The notes under the pieces are model-generated. The model was not told where the DNA came from. It worked only from the letters and a program-made list of their open reading frames with translations, and did no database searches. From positions 9,012,695 to 9,076,694 of the forward strand of contig NC_065533.1 in assembly GCF_020184175.1 (NCBI RefSeq): DNA of 64,000 nt, read 5' to 3'. The stretch comes from Aphis gossypii (Eukaryota > Arthropoda > Insecta > Hemiptera > Aphididae). The stretch's first letter is position 1; each line of letters opens with the position of its first letter. Of the stretch, positions 62,801-64,000 are shown piece after piece. A program made the translations under genes and the position numbers.

Positions 62801-64000
62801 ATGACTAAAGTAGGTAATTACTAATATTTTTATCAAAATAATTGAATAGATAAAATAAAATATCTTGAAATACAATATTAGAATTAACCGAAAATATTCA
62901 TTATTCAATTATATGTATAGATATTATTCAATATTTATATATAAATACGATGATACACACAGAATAATACTTTATAATTAATTACTCACAATAATAATTA
63001 ATCACACAATTGTTAAAACTTATTACAACTTAATTAAATTTGTTAAATGTTTATATTAATAAACGAGAATTAACCACTGTACATTTTAGGTATACCTATC
63101 GTCAGCTGACTCATTAACCTCCAATGGGATCCCAGTATTTAAACAGAAGGATATTAATATATCGATGATAAAATTATTAATATAGGGGATGATAAGAGAG
63201 AGAAAGTTGATTACATAGTAGGCGCCACATTATTCAGCATATTGTGTTAAATTTCGAAATTCAAAAATAATTTCCAAGTCAATGCCTCTTATTATAACTG
63301 ATACAATAGCACCATAGGTAACAAATCTTGTCTCTTATTTAGTTATGACTTAGTATACGTATATACGAATACTTTTCAAGTACCTAAAATAACACCGAAT
63401 TCAACAATAGTTTGAAAATAGTTGATTCATATGACTAAAAAAACTTGGTAAGAGAGAAAATTAAGAAGAATTAAACTTGAATTTAATGTTAAAAATTACT
63501 TTTTATTTTTTGAACTTGTAAAAGTAGCAATTTAAATAGACTATTTTTTTTTAAAATCAGTTACATATTTTTTAACTAAACATATTTATGTACTAATTAC
63601 CAGTTAATAACAGTAATTGACCTATTACTAACAGAAGTTATTTATTATTTAGGAAGATTTTTAGTAGCGCGAACTCAATACTAAAAATGTATAAACATTC
63701 ATTGTTGATAATTTGTTTGGTCAATGTTTACCAATTCAAATTGTAATATTAGAATTTAATGAATATTCCTAACACACAATATAGTTAGAAAAGAACAATG
63801 CTTATACGTTTTTATCTTATATAGATACCTGTATATATTTATTGCCTTTAAAAGCTATATTATTAATTATAAAATATATTAATTGAATACAATATAATAA
63901 TTTTATTTTAATGGAGACAAAAACATTGACGTATAATTAATTCAACACACCTATCTAAATATAATATCATAAATCAAATATTGTTTTGTAAGACAAAACT
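59811..64000. other. AT-rich intergenic DNA to right edge
   Basis: No gene seen. A 21-bp inverted repeat lies at 62779-62799. Confidence 0.55.
62779..62799. repeat. 21-bp inverted repeat around TGACTAAGTCA
   Basis: ACTCATGACT-A-AGTCATGAGT is a perfect 10+10 palindrome around one base, followed directly by another half (CATGACTAAAG). The core resembles binding sites of dimeric bZIP factors, but function is unknown. Confidence 0.7.

Overview
This 64 kb window looks like nuclear DNA of an insect, most probably an aphid (Aphididae). It is strongly AT-rich and full of short words such as TAGGTA/TACCTA and ATATTATAAT, with long non-coding stretches, a multi-exon gene with GT-AG introns, and small hAT-type non-autonomous transposons. 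The aphid assignment is inference from base composition and gene type; the sequence alone does not prove it.

One gene can be read with confidence: a trehalase (glycoside hydrolase family 37) on the minus strand. Five coding exons lie at 24070-23943, 17659-16877, 16605-16472, 13089-12536 and 11596-11318. All junctions are GT-AG, the phases agree, and the joined reading frame is 1878 nt (625 aa). It starts with a signal peptide, carries both trehalase signatures and all expected catalytic residues, and ends in a hydrophobic segment, so the main product should be a membrane-anchored, outward-facing enzyme that splits trehalose to glucose.

The 5' end is the most interesting part. A further exon at 24489-24376 is open, has no ATG of its own, and its 3' phase fits exon 2 exactly, bypassing the signal-peptide exon. 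Two separate upstream exons (ending at 25780 and 25636, both with good donors) each supply an in-frame start to it. In one of them the ATG is created across the splice junction (AT|G), with A at -3 and G at +4. This predicts trehalase isoforms without the secretory signal and with an Arg/Lys/Ser-rich N-terminus.

Layout: 1-850, possible terminal exon of an unrecognised plus-strand gene; 2232-2613, hAT MITE; 2614-11317, non-coding 3' flank of trehalase; 11318-25900, trehalase with its introns and GC-elevated promoter region, including a hAT MITE at 15958-16431 only 40 bp from a splice site and an inverted-arm repeat at 11831-12346; 25900-64000, mostly gene-poor AT-rich DNA with several repeats (31689-32142, 42403-42987, 48066-48160, 48651-48933) and three GC-elevated, stop-poor islands (34440-35430, 38619-39300, 56000-59810) that resemble promoters or first exons but give no recognisable protein. 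I saw no rRNA, convincing tRNA or CRISPR array.
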